Source: an uncultured bacterium
Lineage (GTDB): Bacteria; Vulcanimicrobiota; Xenobia; Xenobiales; Xenobiaceae
Length of the DNA stretch: 64,000 nucleotides
Assembly: GCA_934644775.1 (NCBI GenBank)
Contig: CAKUDB010000001.1
Span: 1-64,000, forward strand
Direction: 5' to 3'
The notes under the pieces were generated by a model. That model searched no databases and was not told the DNA's origin. It was given only the letters and a program-made list of their open reading frames with translations. Below are positions 8,002 through 16,664 of this stretch, in pieces (position 1 is the stretch's first letter; the number at the start of each line of letters is the position of its first letter). Made by a program: the position numbers and the translations under genes.

Positions 8002-9174
8002 GTGTCAGAGAGAAAAACTTACAGAACTATAGCCAAGACTATCGATTCTCCAGCCGATCTTTTTATTATAAATAGCACTTCTGGGTATAATATCGGAGTT
8101 TTTTTTATCTTTACTGGTCTAGTGGGCGGCCTTCCTCTTTACTATATGTTCAGTGCCTTGGTACTGCGAATTGGCAAGCCTAATTTATTTCCTGGTCTAA
8201 TTTTTTCTTTACTTATAGCTGCTGTAGGGATTTTTGCCATCTTCTTTACTCATAAACAAGTTAAAGTTTTTAGTAGCGGTAAGGGGGGCAGTATCTCTAT
8301 TAAGGACGGTCTGTTGGCTCAGGAAATAACTTACAGTTATGGAGAAAATCCTCAAATCAGACTTAGCGTTTCTGAATTAAATAATGGCAAGATCGCTTTA
8401 GATAGCTGGGAAATAACCCTTATAGACGGGCGCTGTCAATTTTTACTCGACCTTAGAGTCGGCCGCCTTCAAGAAAGCAAAGCTTTAGCTGAGTTCTTAG
8501 CTAAAGCGATGCACTGTAATTTATTGATAGTCTTTGAGGCCAATCGCTCGGTGACAATGCCTTACACCGATCTCGATTTGCCCTACTGTTTGCGGGTAAA
8601 AAAGTATCCTGTCTTGGCTTCTCCCCATCCTCGGCGTCCTGACCATTGTCCTATAAAGGTAGAAGATGTCAATTACGGTTTGGGAAGGCGTTATAGTTGG
8701 GGGTTGATGGCTTCAGGTATCCCTACCGAACTTATTGGCCTCATCTTTTTAATAATTGCCGTGGGAGTTACCCCCTTTTGGCAAGTAAAGAATCATTATG
8801 TCTCTTTTTTAAGTGAAGCTATGACAACTGGAGATTGGTCATTTTTTGTCGGGGCGGCCCTTTTGTTAGCTTTATTCTGTGGAATTGAATTTGGTTACAG
8901 GAGCGTTATTGAGATAAATGAGCAAAGGCTAAATATCCGCAAAGAGCTTTGGGGATTGGCCTATTACACCAGAAGCTTTATTTTGGACAATTTAGAAGAG
9001 ATATTGACTCGTAAGACTGACAGTCAAAATTGTGTCGTTTTTACTAGTGACGATCTGGTTGTCTCTATGAGAGTGAGCGACTCTGATATAGCCGATTACT
9101 TAGCTGCTGACATCCAGTATTTTCTGACTTCAGGTCGGGCTGTGGCCGATTCGCCAGCCGCTCGACCAGTTTAG
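8002..9174 (+). CDS. Unrecognised four-helix membrane protein
   Basis: I do not recognise this 390-residue protein. It has two hydrophobic hairpins: helices at about 25-50 and 60-82, then a soluble segment of about 160 residues, then helices at about 243-265 and 282-302, and a C-terminal soluble tail of about 85 residues. The first soluble segment starts beta-rich (KVFSSGKGGSISIKDG, WEITLIDGRCQFLLDLRVG). Two copies of a hairpin-plus-beta-domain unit are possible, but I cannot show homology between the halves. GTG 8002 is chosen because AGGAG lies seven bases upstream (7990-7994); the frame is open back to a TTG at 7900 with no ribosome site. It stands alone, divergent from ychF, and is followed by an unusual motif cluster and a terminator. 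Confidence 0.75.
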   Translation: MSERKTYRTIAKTIDSPADLFIINSTSGYNIGVFFIFTGLVGGLPLYYMFSALVLRIGKPNLFPGLIFSLLIAAVGIFAIFFTHKQVKVFSSGKGGSISIKDGLLAQEITYSYGENPQIRLSVSELNNGKIALDSWEITLIDGRCQFLLDLRVGRLQESKALAEFLAKAMHCNLLIVFEANRSVTMPYTDLDLPYCLRVKKYPVLASPHPRRPDHCPIKVEDVNYGLGRRYSWGLMASGIPTELIGLIFLIIAVGVTPFWQVKNHYVSFLSEAMTTGDWSFFVGAALLLALFCGIEFGYRSVIEINEQRLNIRKELWGLAYYTRSFILDNLEEILTRKTDSQNCVVFTSDDLVVSMRVSDSDIADYLAADIQYFLTSGRAVADSPAARPV

Positions 9175-9187
9175 TTTTTTTTGACAT

Positions 9188-9303
9188 AATAAGTCAGACA
9201 CAGACTGACATGTTTCTATTTTTTAAATGTCTGACTTATTACTGACATGACGTCAAAGGCTGACAGTATACTGACAAGGCCTGTCAGTTGTAATGTCTGA
9301 CAG
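9188..9303. repeat. Cluster of eight CTGAC/GTCAG motifs with a 13-bp inverted repeat
   Basis: In about 110 bp the core CTGAC or its complement occurs at 9193, 9205, 9231, 9242, 9260, 9271, 9283 and 9297, often extended to CTGACA or TGTCAG. A perfect 13-bp inverted repeat, AATAAGTCAGACA at 9188-9200 and its complement at 9228-9240, encloses one further copy. The cluster lies between two convergent genes, so it is not obviously a promoter operator. Confidence 0.65.
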
Positions 9304-9333
9304 ATCTGTGGAGTTTTCTTTACTTAAACAACA

Positions 9334-9376
9334 AAAAAGGCTCGCCCCTTTTTATAAGGGAAGCGGGCCTTTTTCA
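9334..9376. terminator. Bidirectional terminator between convergent genes
   Basis: A twelve-pair stem, AAAAAGGCTCGC with GCGGGCCTTTTT, has an inner CCC/GGG stem and A/T tracts on both sides, so it can serve both the plus-strand membrane protein and the minus-strand lipoprotein. Confidence 0.85.
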
Positions 9377-9394
9377 TTTAGTAATTAGATAGGT

Positions 9395-11008
9395 TTAATA
9401 GATTTTATCGAACAACCCGTCTTTAAAGAAGGGCAAACCGGATTCGCTGGTAAGAGGGGCTGACAATCCAATAACTACATCTTTCTCAAGGCTCGGATAA
9501 GTAATACTATAGTAGTTGTTAGATCTAGAGTAAATGTCGTAATTTTTACTCTTTTGGGTAATCGGAGTAGGAGTGGCCCAGCCTAAAGAAACAGCTTCAC
9601 CTTTTCCGTTTAAGTAGTTCTTACTTAAATCGATGCTCTTATAACTGTAGTCTTTCAGGGCATTATCTCTATTGCTCAGCAAATTGGTTATACCGAAGTC
9701 GTAATATAACGTATCGAAAGGGATACTGGTTATCTCTCCTATATTATCAAAGCCAACATAGGGAGAAGTGGCTATGCCATTAAGCTTGTCTACACCGCAG
9801 CGGTCGGTAATATATCTCATTAAAAGATAAGCTTGACCGTATTCTCTCGGATCATTACTAAAACCAACTAAAGACACACTTTGGGGGTTGGCTAAGTAGT
9901 TGCTGACCACATTTACGAGGAAACCGTTGCTAGGATGCTCTTTAGTCTCTTCGTCTTCTTTAGTTTCGGCGTTTTCGCCCTCGGCTATCATTTTAAAACC
10001 GCAAAGATCCTCAGCCAAGGTAGACTTGCCTTCGTTGATACTTGTCTCTTCGTACTCGCCAGAAAATTCGCCATCTAAGCACGTCTTCTGGTTAAAGTCG
10101 CACATATGCTGAAACTCGTGAGCGATAGTAGAATACAATTCAAAATCGCTTATTGTTCCGTTCAGATAAAGGATTTCCCCTTCATTACTATACTTGGAAT
10201 CTTCTTTAGAAAAAGCGTCTTTAGGATCGAAATAGCCGAAAAGCCCCTCCTTCATATTTTTGCATACCATAATGATGACTTTTTTTTCGCCATCGCGACC
10301 GCCATTTTCGCGCCATTCTTCACCGAAGATGTTGCGAACTCGGTCGCCGATAGCTTTATCTTCATCGTCATAAGGGTTGGCTTCACCGAACATCTTGTCT
10401 ATTTCCAAAGCTTTGGTTTCGTCGATGCAAGCGTCGTCGGTTTCAGGATCGACCTCAGCGAAAACTAAAACCGACTTTGTTTCGTTACTATCTAGTACTT
10501 TACGGAAAGTAGCTTTTTTAGTTTTACCATTAAAATCAAAGTCGACGTTCATTTCGATATCTCCACCTTTAGCTAAGGTGGTATACCTAGTATTGGGGGT
10601 AAAAGACTCTTTTGCCAAAACTTTAGTCTGAGTGGCCTTAGCTTTTAAAAGCTCTCTGGATTGCTCAATGAGCTTATGGGTTAGACCGTGAGGATCGGCA
10701 CTCCCCTGACTATCGAGCTTGGCTTCGCCGTCTTCGTTGGGGGCTTCATTTTCGGTTTCGGTGTCATTTTGGGTTTCGGTAGTAGCTTGGCCGGGAAGAG
10801 CTGAACTGGTTATAGTAATCTCGTCGCTACCTTTGTCTCCTTGGCCGTTACTAACTAATAAAATACCTTGATCCCCAACAGCAACTGTACCAAGTTTGTA
10901 TTCTTTAGTTATGTTGGAAGGATGGTCATTATCATCGGAACAGCCGGCCATAGTTAAGCACAGCGCTGAACAGGCGATACCCAAAAGCAATTTTTCCGTT
11001 ACTCGCAT
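9395..11008 (-). CDS. Lipoprotein with an M30-like zinc metallopeptidase domain
   Basis: This 537-residue protein begins with a lipoprotein signal peptide whose lipobox LTMAGC places the lipidated Cys at residue 23. A low-complexity Asp/Glu/Thr linker (about 24-110) follows. The C-terminal part carries AHEFQHMCDFN near residue 295, which matches the HEFQH zinc signature of hyicolysin-like M30 peptidases, and a following Glu-rich helix (ETSINEGKSTLAED) that could supply the third ligand. This suggests an envelope-anchored protease; substrate is unknown. ATG 11008 has TAAGGAG upstream. Gene and lipoprotein calls are firm; peptidase activity is inferred from the motif. Confidence 0.8.
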   Translation of the reverse strand: MRVTEKLLLGIACSALCLTMAGCSDDNDHPSNITKEYKLGTVAVGDQGILLVSNGQGDKGSDEITITSSALPGQATTETQNDTETENEAPNEDGEAKLDSQGSADPHGLTHKLIEQSRELLKAKATQTKVLAKESFTPNTRYTTLAKGGDIEMNVDFDFNGKTKKATFRKVLDSNETKSVLVFAEVDPETDDACIDETKALEIDKMFGEANPYDDEDKAIGDRVRNIFGEEWRENGGRDGEKKVIIMVCKNMKEGLFGYFDPKDAFSKEDSKYSNEGEILYLNGTISDFELYSTIAHEFQHMCDFNQKTCLDGEFSGEYEETSINEGKSTLAEDLCGFKMIAEGENAETKEDEETKEHPSNGFLVNVVSNYLANPQSVSLVGFSNDPREYGQAYLLMRYITDRCGVDKLNGIATSPYVGFDNIGEITSIPFDTLYYDFGITNLLSNRDNALKDYSYKSIDLSKNYLNGKGEAVSLGWATPTPITQKSKNYDIYSRSNNYYSITYPSLEKDVVIGLSAPLTSESGLPFFKDGLFDKIY

Positions 11009-11138
11009 TTATTATAGTCATCTCCTTAAAATTGGTTGAGGCCTGCGACCATCCGCACGGAAGGGAAAAAACCGCTTAACCAGAGTTCATCGTTTCAATG
11101 GCGCAGCGCTACATAGGTTAGGACTGTAGAGGAGGAAA

Positions 11139-11514
11139 ACGTGAGACTGTAAGCCGGGTTCTGTATCTGCTTATCAAGCAGATGGCAGCCATTTATCTGT
11201 GAAATATGTTACCATATTCCTCTAGCGATCTTTTGAGAAGGGATCCGACGGGCCGCCGGGCGCTTGAGACGCTCCTTCTGCTGATCTTGCTCCAAGTGGG
11301 GTTTACCTGGCCAGTACGTCTCCGCACTGCCGGTGGGCTCTTACCCCGCCGTTGCACCCTTACCTAAATTTCTTTCGAAAACTAGGCGGTCTGACATTTC
11401 TGTGGCACTTTCCTGAAGGTTGCCCCTACTGGACGTTATCCAGCACCCTGCCCTAGGGAGCCCGGACTTTCCTCAGGAGCTCTGTAAAAACTCCCGCAGC
11501 TGCCCGTCTCACGT
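11139..11514 (-). ncRNA. rnpB: RNase P RNA, bacterial type A
   Basis: Read on the minus strand, the RNA starts with the P1 strand ACGTGAGAC and ends with its partner GTCTCACGT. The universally conserved core follows the start (GAGGAAAGTCCGGGCTCC, then AGGGCAGGGTGC), and ACAGAACCCGGCTTACAG lies close to the 3' end. About 376 nt is normal for type A. Ends are set by P1 pairing and could shift by a few bases. No strong upstream promoter match was found by eye. Confidence 0.97.
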
Positions 11515-11654
11515 CAAACTCCAATTCTATAAATTCTCTGCCCCAGTTCCTTCTTTTAGGTTTTCTTCCTGCTATTATCACTGAACCTAAAAATAAGCTG
11601 TAGGTCTATTTTACTTGCTATAAGAACTTAGTGGAATTTATGTGGTAAAAAAAG

Positions 11655-11697
11655 CGAAAAAAATACGCTTGAAACTAAGAGAATCTCAAGCGTATAG
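11655..11697 (-). terminator. Rho-independent terminator of the BsuPI-domain gene
   Basis: A ten-base perfect stem, ATACGCTTGA (11663-11672) with TCAAGCGTAT (11686-11695), is followed on the minus strand by seven T residues. It lies 35 bases past the stop codon. Confidence 0.9.
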
Positions 11698-11731
11698 AAC
11701 TATTCTCTTTCATTAAAGTTGTGGGTAGTTT

Positions 11732-12343
11732 CTACGCCTCAGCTTTTTTTTCGCCAGTGACAATCTCGCCGGTTACTATGTAGCGGCCTCCAGTTACCTT
11801 TTCGCCACTATTGTCGGTTTGATCCCACTTAACTGAGAAGACGCGCTCTTCGTTAGGCAAGATAGTGAGTATCTTTTGGTTACTGAAGTTTTTATTGGCT
11901 TTAGAGTAACGCCAAATTTCAATAGGCACTTTATCAAAAAAGACGTTTACTTGCTGCTGAACTACAAAGTCTACTTTAGAGTCTTTAGAAAAATCTAAAG
12001 TTTTGGGTAAACCGGTAGTATTGGTAATAGACATAGTTAAATATATGCCGTCTTTTTCACGGTCAGATATTTTCATGGTATAGTAGAGGCCGTCTGAAGA
12101 CTGATTGGCTTCATTGCCCACAGAGCTGGCGCGTGAAATAATGGAATAGCGGACGAAAACCATAAAAGCCACAAACAGACAAGCTAAAACAACCATAACT
12201 AATTTAGCGTCTGCTTTGCTGTCCTGAAGGTGACGACTACTCTTGCGCACTCTGGCTATTGGAGCTGCCGCATCGTTTAGCCCAACCGTCTTAGGATCAG
12301 ATATAATATTCGTCACCTCTCCTATGGGTTCTTGATTACTCAT
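11732..12343 (-). CDS. Single-pass membrane protein with a BsuPI-like domain
   Basis: This 203-residue protein has a cytoplasmic N-terminus of about 45 residues, one transmembrane helix (about 48-66, VMVVLACLFVAFMVFV) and an outer domain resembling the BsuPI (intracellular proteinase inhibitor) family: a beta-sandwich with the pattern DFVVQQQ, IEIWRYSKANKNFSNQ, LPNEERVFSVKWDQ and GGRYIVTGEI. In other bacteria this domain occurs in exported proteins of uncertain role, so protease inhibition should not be assumed. Only a distant GGAG precedes the start. It has its own terminator and is divergent from the next envelope gene. Confidence 0.72.
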   Translation of the reverse strand: MSNQEPIGEVTNIISDPKTVGLNDAAAPIARVRKSSRHLQDSKADAKLVMVVLACLFVAFMVFVRYSIISRASSVGNEANQSSDGLYYTMKISDREKDGIYLTMSITNTTGLPKTLDFSKDSKVDFVVQQQVNVFFDKVPIEIWRYSKANKNFSNQKILTILPNEERVFSVKWDQTDNSGEKVTGGRYIVTGEIVTGEKKAEA

Positions 12344-12436
12344 ATCGTTATAAATAAGACTCCGTTTGCAGCTCAGACGTCAGCATAACTAGGCCTAATC
12401 TCGCCGCTTATTATTAGGTACTTATTGGGCGTTAGT

Positions 12437-12465
12437 TTGAAACATTCCTTTTATTATTGTACAAT
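12437..12465 (+). promoter_or_regulatory. Sigma-A/sigma-70 type promoter
   Basis: The -35 TTGAAA (12437-12442) and -10 TACAAT (12460-12465) hexamers are separated by exactly 17 bases. Transcription would start near 12472, giving a leader of about 160 nt before the ATG at 12634. Confidence 0.7.
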
Positions 12466-12537
12466 CAGGCGAGGTAGGATCTATTATTTTTTATTTGTTT
12501 AGAAATACAGACTTGCCAATTTAGCTTTAAGTTAATA

Positions 12538-12571
12538 AGGCTGAAGATCAAACGCCGAGTCGTTTCAGCCT
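12538..12571 (+). promoter_or_regulatory. Hairpin in the 5' leader of the next gene
   Basis: AGGCTGAA pairs with TTCAGCCT, with an inner AAACG/CGTTT alternative. There is no T run, so it is not a simple terminator. A leader control element or RNA-stability structure is possible. Confidence 0.4.
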
Positions 12572-12633
12572 AAAATATTGAGCAGGGAGCGAACGGTTTG
12601 CCCCTTTGTTGTTCCTGCGAGGGAGAAAAGTTT

Positions 12634-13683
12634 ATGAACCGCTTTATAGGTTTTGTAATTTTATTATTTTTTACTTTGGCCCTCCCTGTGCTTGCTGATT
12701 TAGAGGGTATGGTAGTCAACGTGGCCTCAAATGGTGAAATAACCGTTAATCGAGGTATCGCCGACAATGTCACTCCCGGAACCCGCTGGTATATATATCG
12801 CAATGGTTCTCCCAAAGCGGAGATAGAAGCCGTTTTGGTCGATAATTACACCACTATGGTTAGAGTCGTTTCTGGAAGCGGCGTGGCTGTAGGTGATAAA
12901 ATTACCACTAAGCCCTTTGCTGCCGCTCCCCAAGAGAAAAAAGAGACAGCCCAAAATATAGAGAGCAATATCCCTAAGAATCAGATCGATCCTCGCTCAA
13001 AAACTACCCGCCGAGTTAAAGAAGAGACGGTTGAAAGTACCGAAGGTCGCTATAAAAAGGCTCTCTCTTCTTCCACTAAAAAAGTTAGCTTCTCTGGTGG
13101 CATGAGTAAGCAAAGAAGAACTTCTATCAACCCTATGATGGTAGCTAACGTGTTTAGCGGTCTTGTAACTTCTAGCGATGGTATGGTCTGGCAGAATGCC
13201 GCCACTACTATTCCTGGTGAAGTGGGATATAACGTCAGTATGAAAAAAATGAGTAAATATTGTAGTCTCGACGTGGAAGTTACTTGGTGGAGCGACAACC
13301 TTTTAGACGCTTACTCCGATATGGTAGCTTTTAAGGAAGGACGCACCAGTATGGAGCAGCGCCTCTCTATGCGCAATGGCCTTTACTCTCAGCGTGGTGC
13401 CGATAAGTTTATAGTTTTTCATATCAAGATGAAGAATACTGGTAAAGCTAATGTTCAAGTTGAGCCTTTCCACTGGCACGCTTACTTATTAGACGCCCAG
13501 GGCAACAGATTAAAAGCTGAGCGTTACGATCAAATTTTAGACAGAACTTTAACTCCCGGACAAGAGACTGAAGGCAATGTCTACTTCTCCAAATACGACG
13601 CTTCCGGCCGCTCTTTAGCCGATAACAAAGTCACTTTAGTTTTGGAAGATATTCTTACCGAGAGAGCTACCTTAAAGTTTTAG
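12634..13683 (+). CDS. Exported protein with FlgT-C-like and DUF4352-like domains
   Basis: This 349-residue protein starts with a Sec signal peptide (MNRFIGFVILLFFTLALPVLA, cut before DLEG). The first mature domain (about 22-90) has the pattern GMVVNVASNGEITVNRGIAD, TPGTRWYIYRNG and VVSGSGVAVGDKI, which resembles the FlgT C-terminal-type beta domain; no flagellar genes are nearby, so a flagellar role is not implied. A charged linker follows. The C-terminal half (about 245-349) resembles an immunoglobulin-like DUF4352 domain (FIVFHIKMKNTGKANVQVEP). ATG 12634 has a GGGAG ribosome site; the open frame before it lacks a signal-compatible start. It is probably periplasmic or at the outer surface. 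Confidence 0.75.
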   Translation: MNRFIGFVILLFFTLALPVLADLEGMVVNVASNGEITVNRGIADNVTPGTRWYIYRNGSPKAEIEAVLVDNYTTMVRVVSGSGVAVGDKITTKPFAAAPQEKKETAQNIESNIPKNQIDPRSKTTRRVKEETVESTEGRYKKALSSSTKKVSFSGGMSKQRRTSINPMMVANVFSGLVTSSDGMVWQNAATTIPGEVGYNVSMKKMSKYCSLDVEVTWWSDNLLDAYSDMVAFKEGRTSMEQRLSMRNGLYSQRGADKFIVFHIKMKNTGKANVQVEPFHWHAYLLDAQGNRLKAERYDQILDRTLTPGQETEGNVYFSKYDASGRSLADNKVTLVLEDILTERATLKF

Positions 13684-13697
13684 AACTATTCGTCAAG

Positions 13698-13733
13698 AGG
13701 AGCTGTTGTAAGTTTTGCGGCAGCTCCTTTTTC
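13698..13733 (+). terminator. Rho-independent terminator
   Basis: An eight-base perfect stem, AGGAGCTG (13698-13705) with CAGCTCCT (13721-13728), is followed by T residues, 15 bases past the upstream gene. Confidence 0.88.
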
Positions 13734-13817
13734 TTTGTCCATTTTAGTTTGAAGTAAGGCTCCATTTATTCACCATATGATTTGCGTTAGAATTGGGGAT
13801 ATGTTTCCCTTTTTTAC

Positions 13818-13846
13818 TTGAAGTAAATATTTTAAAAGGGTAAATT
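13818..13846 (+). promoter_or_regulatory. Possible promoter of grpE-dnaJ
   Basis: TTGAAG and TAAATT are spaced by 17 bases, about 58 bases before the grpE ATG. No CIRCE inverted repeat (TTAGCACTC-N9-GAGTGCTAA) is present, so HrcA control is not supported. Confidence 0.35.
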
Positions 13847-13903
13847 GGTAGGCGGGGGATTGAGTTTTTTAAACAAGATTATAAGTGTGGGAGAAGCTGT
13901 ACC

Positions 13904-14500
13904 ATGTCTTCTAAAGAGCATAAACACAATCATAATGGCACCGAGCAAGATGTCCAAGCCAAGGTTGAAGAGCCTTCCCTTAAAGCTCAAGAGAGTGGCG
14001 AGCCGGTTCAAAATGAAGCTTTAAATGGGGAAGAGAAGGCTCAAGAGCTTTTGGAAGCTAAAGATCAAGAGATCAATCGCTTACAAGAGCAACTTAAGCG
14101 CGTTACTGCTGATACCGAAAATTATCGCAAGCGTATGGACGCCAACTTTGAGCGGCGTGTCGAGAGCGCCAAAGAGGATATTTTCCGCAAACTTTTACCT
14201 ATTATCGATCATTTGGAAATGGCTATTGAGGCTTCTCGCAAAGGGGGTACGGTCGAGTCGCTTGGCCAGGGGGTGGAGCTGGTACTTAAAGACGCCATAA
14301 AGATGATGGAAAGTTACGCCGTAGTTCCTATCGAGGCTAAGGGCAAGGCTTTCGATCCAGCCTGCCATGAAGCCGTTATGATGGAAGAGTCTGACGAACT
14401 TCCCGATGAAACGGTCTCTAACGAATTCAAAAAAGGCTACAAGATAGGCGATAGGGTTTTGCGTCCCAGTATGGTTTGCGTAGCTCGCAGCACTAAGTAA
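13904..14500 (+). CDS. grpE: Nucleotide exchange factor GrpE
   Basis: GrpE releases ADP from DnaK in the Hsp70 chaperone cycle. The 198-residue protein has a charged, disordered N-terminus, a long helix (EINRLQEQLKRVTADTENYRKRM) for dimerisation, and the head domain with LLPIIDHLEMAI, the family core DPACHEAVM and GYKIGDRVLRPSMVCVA. Length is normal. It is followed 61 bases later by dnaJ, so the two are probably co-transcribed; dnaK is absent from between them, unlike the common grpE-dnaK-dnaJ order. Confidence 0.96.
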   Translation: MSSKEHKHNHNGTEQDVQAKVEEPSLKAQESGEPVQNEALNGEEKAQELLEAKDQEINRLQEQLKRVTADTENYRKRMDANFERRVESAKEDIFRKLLPIIDHLEMAIEASRKGGTVESLGQGVELVLKDAIKMMESYAVVPIEAKGKAFDPACHEAVMMEESDELPDETVSNEFKKGYKIGDRVLRPSMVCVARSTK

Positions 14501-14561
14501 AATTCAACTTTTTTATAGTGGGTACAGCTTTTGCTCGACCTTAGATTAAGGGGTTAAAGCT

Positions 14562-15623
14562 ATGGATTATAAAGATTATTATAAAATTTTAGGTGTAGAT
14601 CGTTCTGCTAGTCAGAAAGATATAAAGTCAGCTTATCGCAAACTTACTAAAAAATACCATCCCGACTTAAATCATGGTGACAAAGAGGCTGAATTAAAAT
14701 ATCGCGACGTCAATGAAGCGTATGAAGTGTTGGGCGATCCTGACAAGCGCTCAAAATACGATCAATTTGGCGCTCAGTGGAAGTATGTAAAAGACGGTAA
14801 AACACCTCCTTACGGAGCCGGCGGTTATCAGCAAGGCGGTTTCGACTTCTCCGATATTTTCTCTCAATTCTCTCAAGGCAGTCAGGGAGGGGGCGCTCAC
14901 TTTAGCTCATCTTTCGGAGCTTCGGGTTACTCTCCGTTCTTCGATATGCTCTTTAGCAATATGGGTACCTCGGGAGGCTCTCGCCGCAGCAGTGCTGGTT
15001 TTGGCTCTTTCGGGGGCGGCTCTTCTCGCCGCAGTTCCGCTGCCAATAAGCCTTTAGAAACGGAACTTACCATTAGCTTAGCTGAAGCTTACAACGGTAC
15101 TACTAAGTCGGTGACTATAGCTAAGCCGGCTCCCTGCGCTTCTTGTTCTGGGAATGGCCTCTTTAACGGTGCGCCTTGCTCTATGTGCGGAGGGACTGGC
15201 AAAGTTAGTGCTACTCACACTTTAGAAGTAAAGGTGCCAGCTGGCGTCACTAACGGATCGAAAGTGCGAGTTCGTGGCGAAAATAGTGGCGGTATTTGCG
15301 GCGATATTATGTTCAAGATCAGTATCGCTCCCGATGCCACCTACAAGGTAGAAGGGCGCGATTTGCGCTGCGATCTATGGGTTTCGCTTAGAGAGGCCTT
15401 CTTGGGAGGGAGTGTAGACTTGAAGTTACCTAATGGCAAGTCTATATCGATAAAAGTGGCTCCTCGCACTCCCAATGGTAAAATGTTGCGTATGAGTGGT
15501 TTGGGCTTACCTAATCCTAGGGGGCAGGCGGGTAATATTTTAGCTCGCCTTATGGTCAAACTTCCAGAAAACCCCACTGCAGAGCAGCTTAAAGGCCTGG
15601 ATTTGCTTTGCCCTGCCCAGTAA
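14562..15623 (+). CDS. dnaJ: DnaJ-family co-chaperone with a half-size zinc region
   Basis: This 353-residue Hsp40 carries a full J domain at 1-70 with the HPD tripeptide (KKYHPDLN). A Gly/Phe/Ser-rich segment (about 80-165) follows, then substrate-binding beta domains. Only two CxxC motifs are present (CASCSGNG and CSMCGGTG, near residues 190-208) instead of the four in classical DnaJ, so it can form one zinc site rather than two. The C-terminal domain is standard (VPAGVTNGSKVRVRGEN; LREAFLGGSVDLKLPNG). It is intermediate between DnaJ and CbpA types; a second, classical dnaJ elsewhere is possible. Confidence 0.9.
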   Translation: MDYKDYYKILGVDRSASQKDIKSAYRKLTKKYHPDLNHGDKEAELKYRDVNEAYEVLGDPDKRSKYDQFGAQWKYVKDGKTPPYGAGGYQQGGFDFSDIFSQFSQGSQGGGAHFSSSFGASGYSPFFDMLFSNMGTSGGSRRSSAGFGSFGGGSSRRSSAANKPLETELTISLAEAYNGTTKSVTIAKPAPCASCSGNGLFNGAPCSMCGGTGKVSATHTLEVKVPAGVTNGSKVRVRGENSGGICGDIMFKISIAPDATYKVEGRDLRCDLWVSLREAFLGGSVDLKLPNGKSISIKVAPRTPNGKMLRMSGLGLPNPRGQAGNILARLMVKLPENPTAEQLKGLDLLCPAQ

Positions 15624-15650
15624 GGTAAATCTTAGCGTAGAGATCTTTTG

Positions 15651-15697
15651 ATAAGAGTAGCGGGGCGCTTCCAAAGTTGCTCCGCTACTCTTATTTT
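15651..15697 (+). terminator. Strong terminator after dnaJ
   Basis: A 14-pair stem, AAGAGTAGCGGGGC with GCTCCGCTACTCTT and one G-T pair, is followed by ATTTTT. It closes the grpE-dnaJ transcript. Confidence 0.9.
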
Positions 15698-15859
15698 TAA
15701 ATTACAATAGTTCGCCTATCCATTTTCCCCAGGCTTAGGGCGGTCGATTCGGCAGGGAGAAGGTCTTAGGCTGTAAAACAGGAAAGCGTTTGAAATTAGC
15801 GGGTGTTGCGTTGTTCTTGTCACCTACGGTACCCGACTGCGTCAATTGGGAAAGTGACG

Positions 15860-16639
15860 ATGGTATTATTTTTTGAGTACATTGGCAGAACGGTTCTAGG
15901 AGTTTTAAATTATCTTGGGGCTCTGTTTATGCTGCTGGTGGAATGTCTCACCAGCATAGCCAAGGGAGCGGTGCGCTTCGGACTGGCTGTGCAGCAAATG
16001 GCTTTCTTGGGAGTAGATTCTTTAGTTATCGTTATTTTAACTACTACTTCAGCGGGTATGGTTATCTCTTTGCAACTAGCCCATATTGCGGTTCAATACG
16101 GAGTAGTCAACGTAGTGGGTGGCGGCGTAGCTATCGCTATGGCTCGTGAGCTAGCTCCCATGCTTACTGCCGTAGTCGTAGCCGGTAGGGCCGGTTCAGC
16201 TATCGCTGCCGAGATAGGCACCATGAAAGTCACCGAGCAAATTTCTGCTTTAAAATGTATGGCTGTAAGTCCTATCCGCTACTTAGTCGTCCCTAGGCTC
16301 ATCGCTTTAGTGACTATGATGCCCATTCTGACCCTTTTTTCTCTGACTTTCGGTACTTTGGGTGGAGCTGTAATTGCTTATCAATCGGCCAATATCCCTT
16401 ACGAAATATTTTGGGACTCTATTGAGCGCCTTTTGGTCCTCTCCGATGTGAGTTACGGCTTACTTAAAGGTGTAGTTTTTGGTTTTGAAGTAGCTTTAAT
16501 TGCTTGTTATCAAGGGCTTAATACCGGTCGAGGAGCAGCTGGTGTAGGCACTTCAACTACCTCCAGTGTGGTTTATGCCACTATATTTATCTTTATAAGC
16601 AACTACCTTATGTCGCTGTGGCTCTTCCCAGTGAGCTGA
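15860..16639 (+). CDS. mlaE: MlaE-type ABC permease for phospholipid transport
   Basis: This 259-residue inner-membrane permease of the MlaE family moves lipids between inner and outer membranes with MlaF and MlaD. Family signatures are visible: MARELAPMLTAVVVAGRAGSA followed by IAAEIGTMKVTEQISALKCM. Five hydrophobic helices can be read. ATG 15860 is preferred, with GGGAAAG upstream; the frame extends to 15803 but lacks an appropriate site. mlaF begins 25 bases downstream and mlaD follows, so the operon has the compact EFD set without MlaA, B or C. Confidence 0.95.
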   Translation: MVLFFEYIGRTVLGVLNYLGALFMLLVECLTSIAKGAVRFGLAVQQMAFLGVDSLVIVILTTTSAGMVISLQLAHIAVQYGVVNVVGGGVAIAMARELAPMLTAVVVAGRAGSAIAAEIGTMKVTEQISALKCMAVSPIRYLVVPRLIALVTMMPILTLFSLTFGTLGGAVIAYQSANIPYEIFWDSIERLLVLSDVSYGLLKGVVFGFEVALIACYQGLNTGRGAAGVGTSTTSSVVYATIFIFISNYLMSLWLFPVS

Positions 16640-16664
16640 CAATTATCGGGAAATAAAACTTAGT

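Noticed and set aside
13734..13903. CIRCE/HrcA operator before grpE
   Set aside because: No TTAGCACTC-N9-GAGTGCTAA or near match occurs in this gap.
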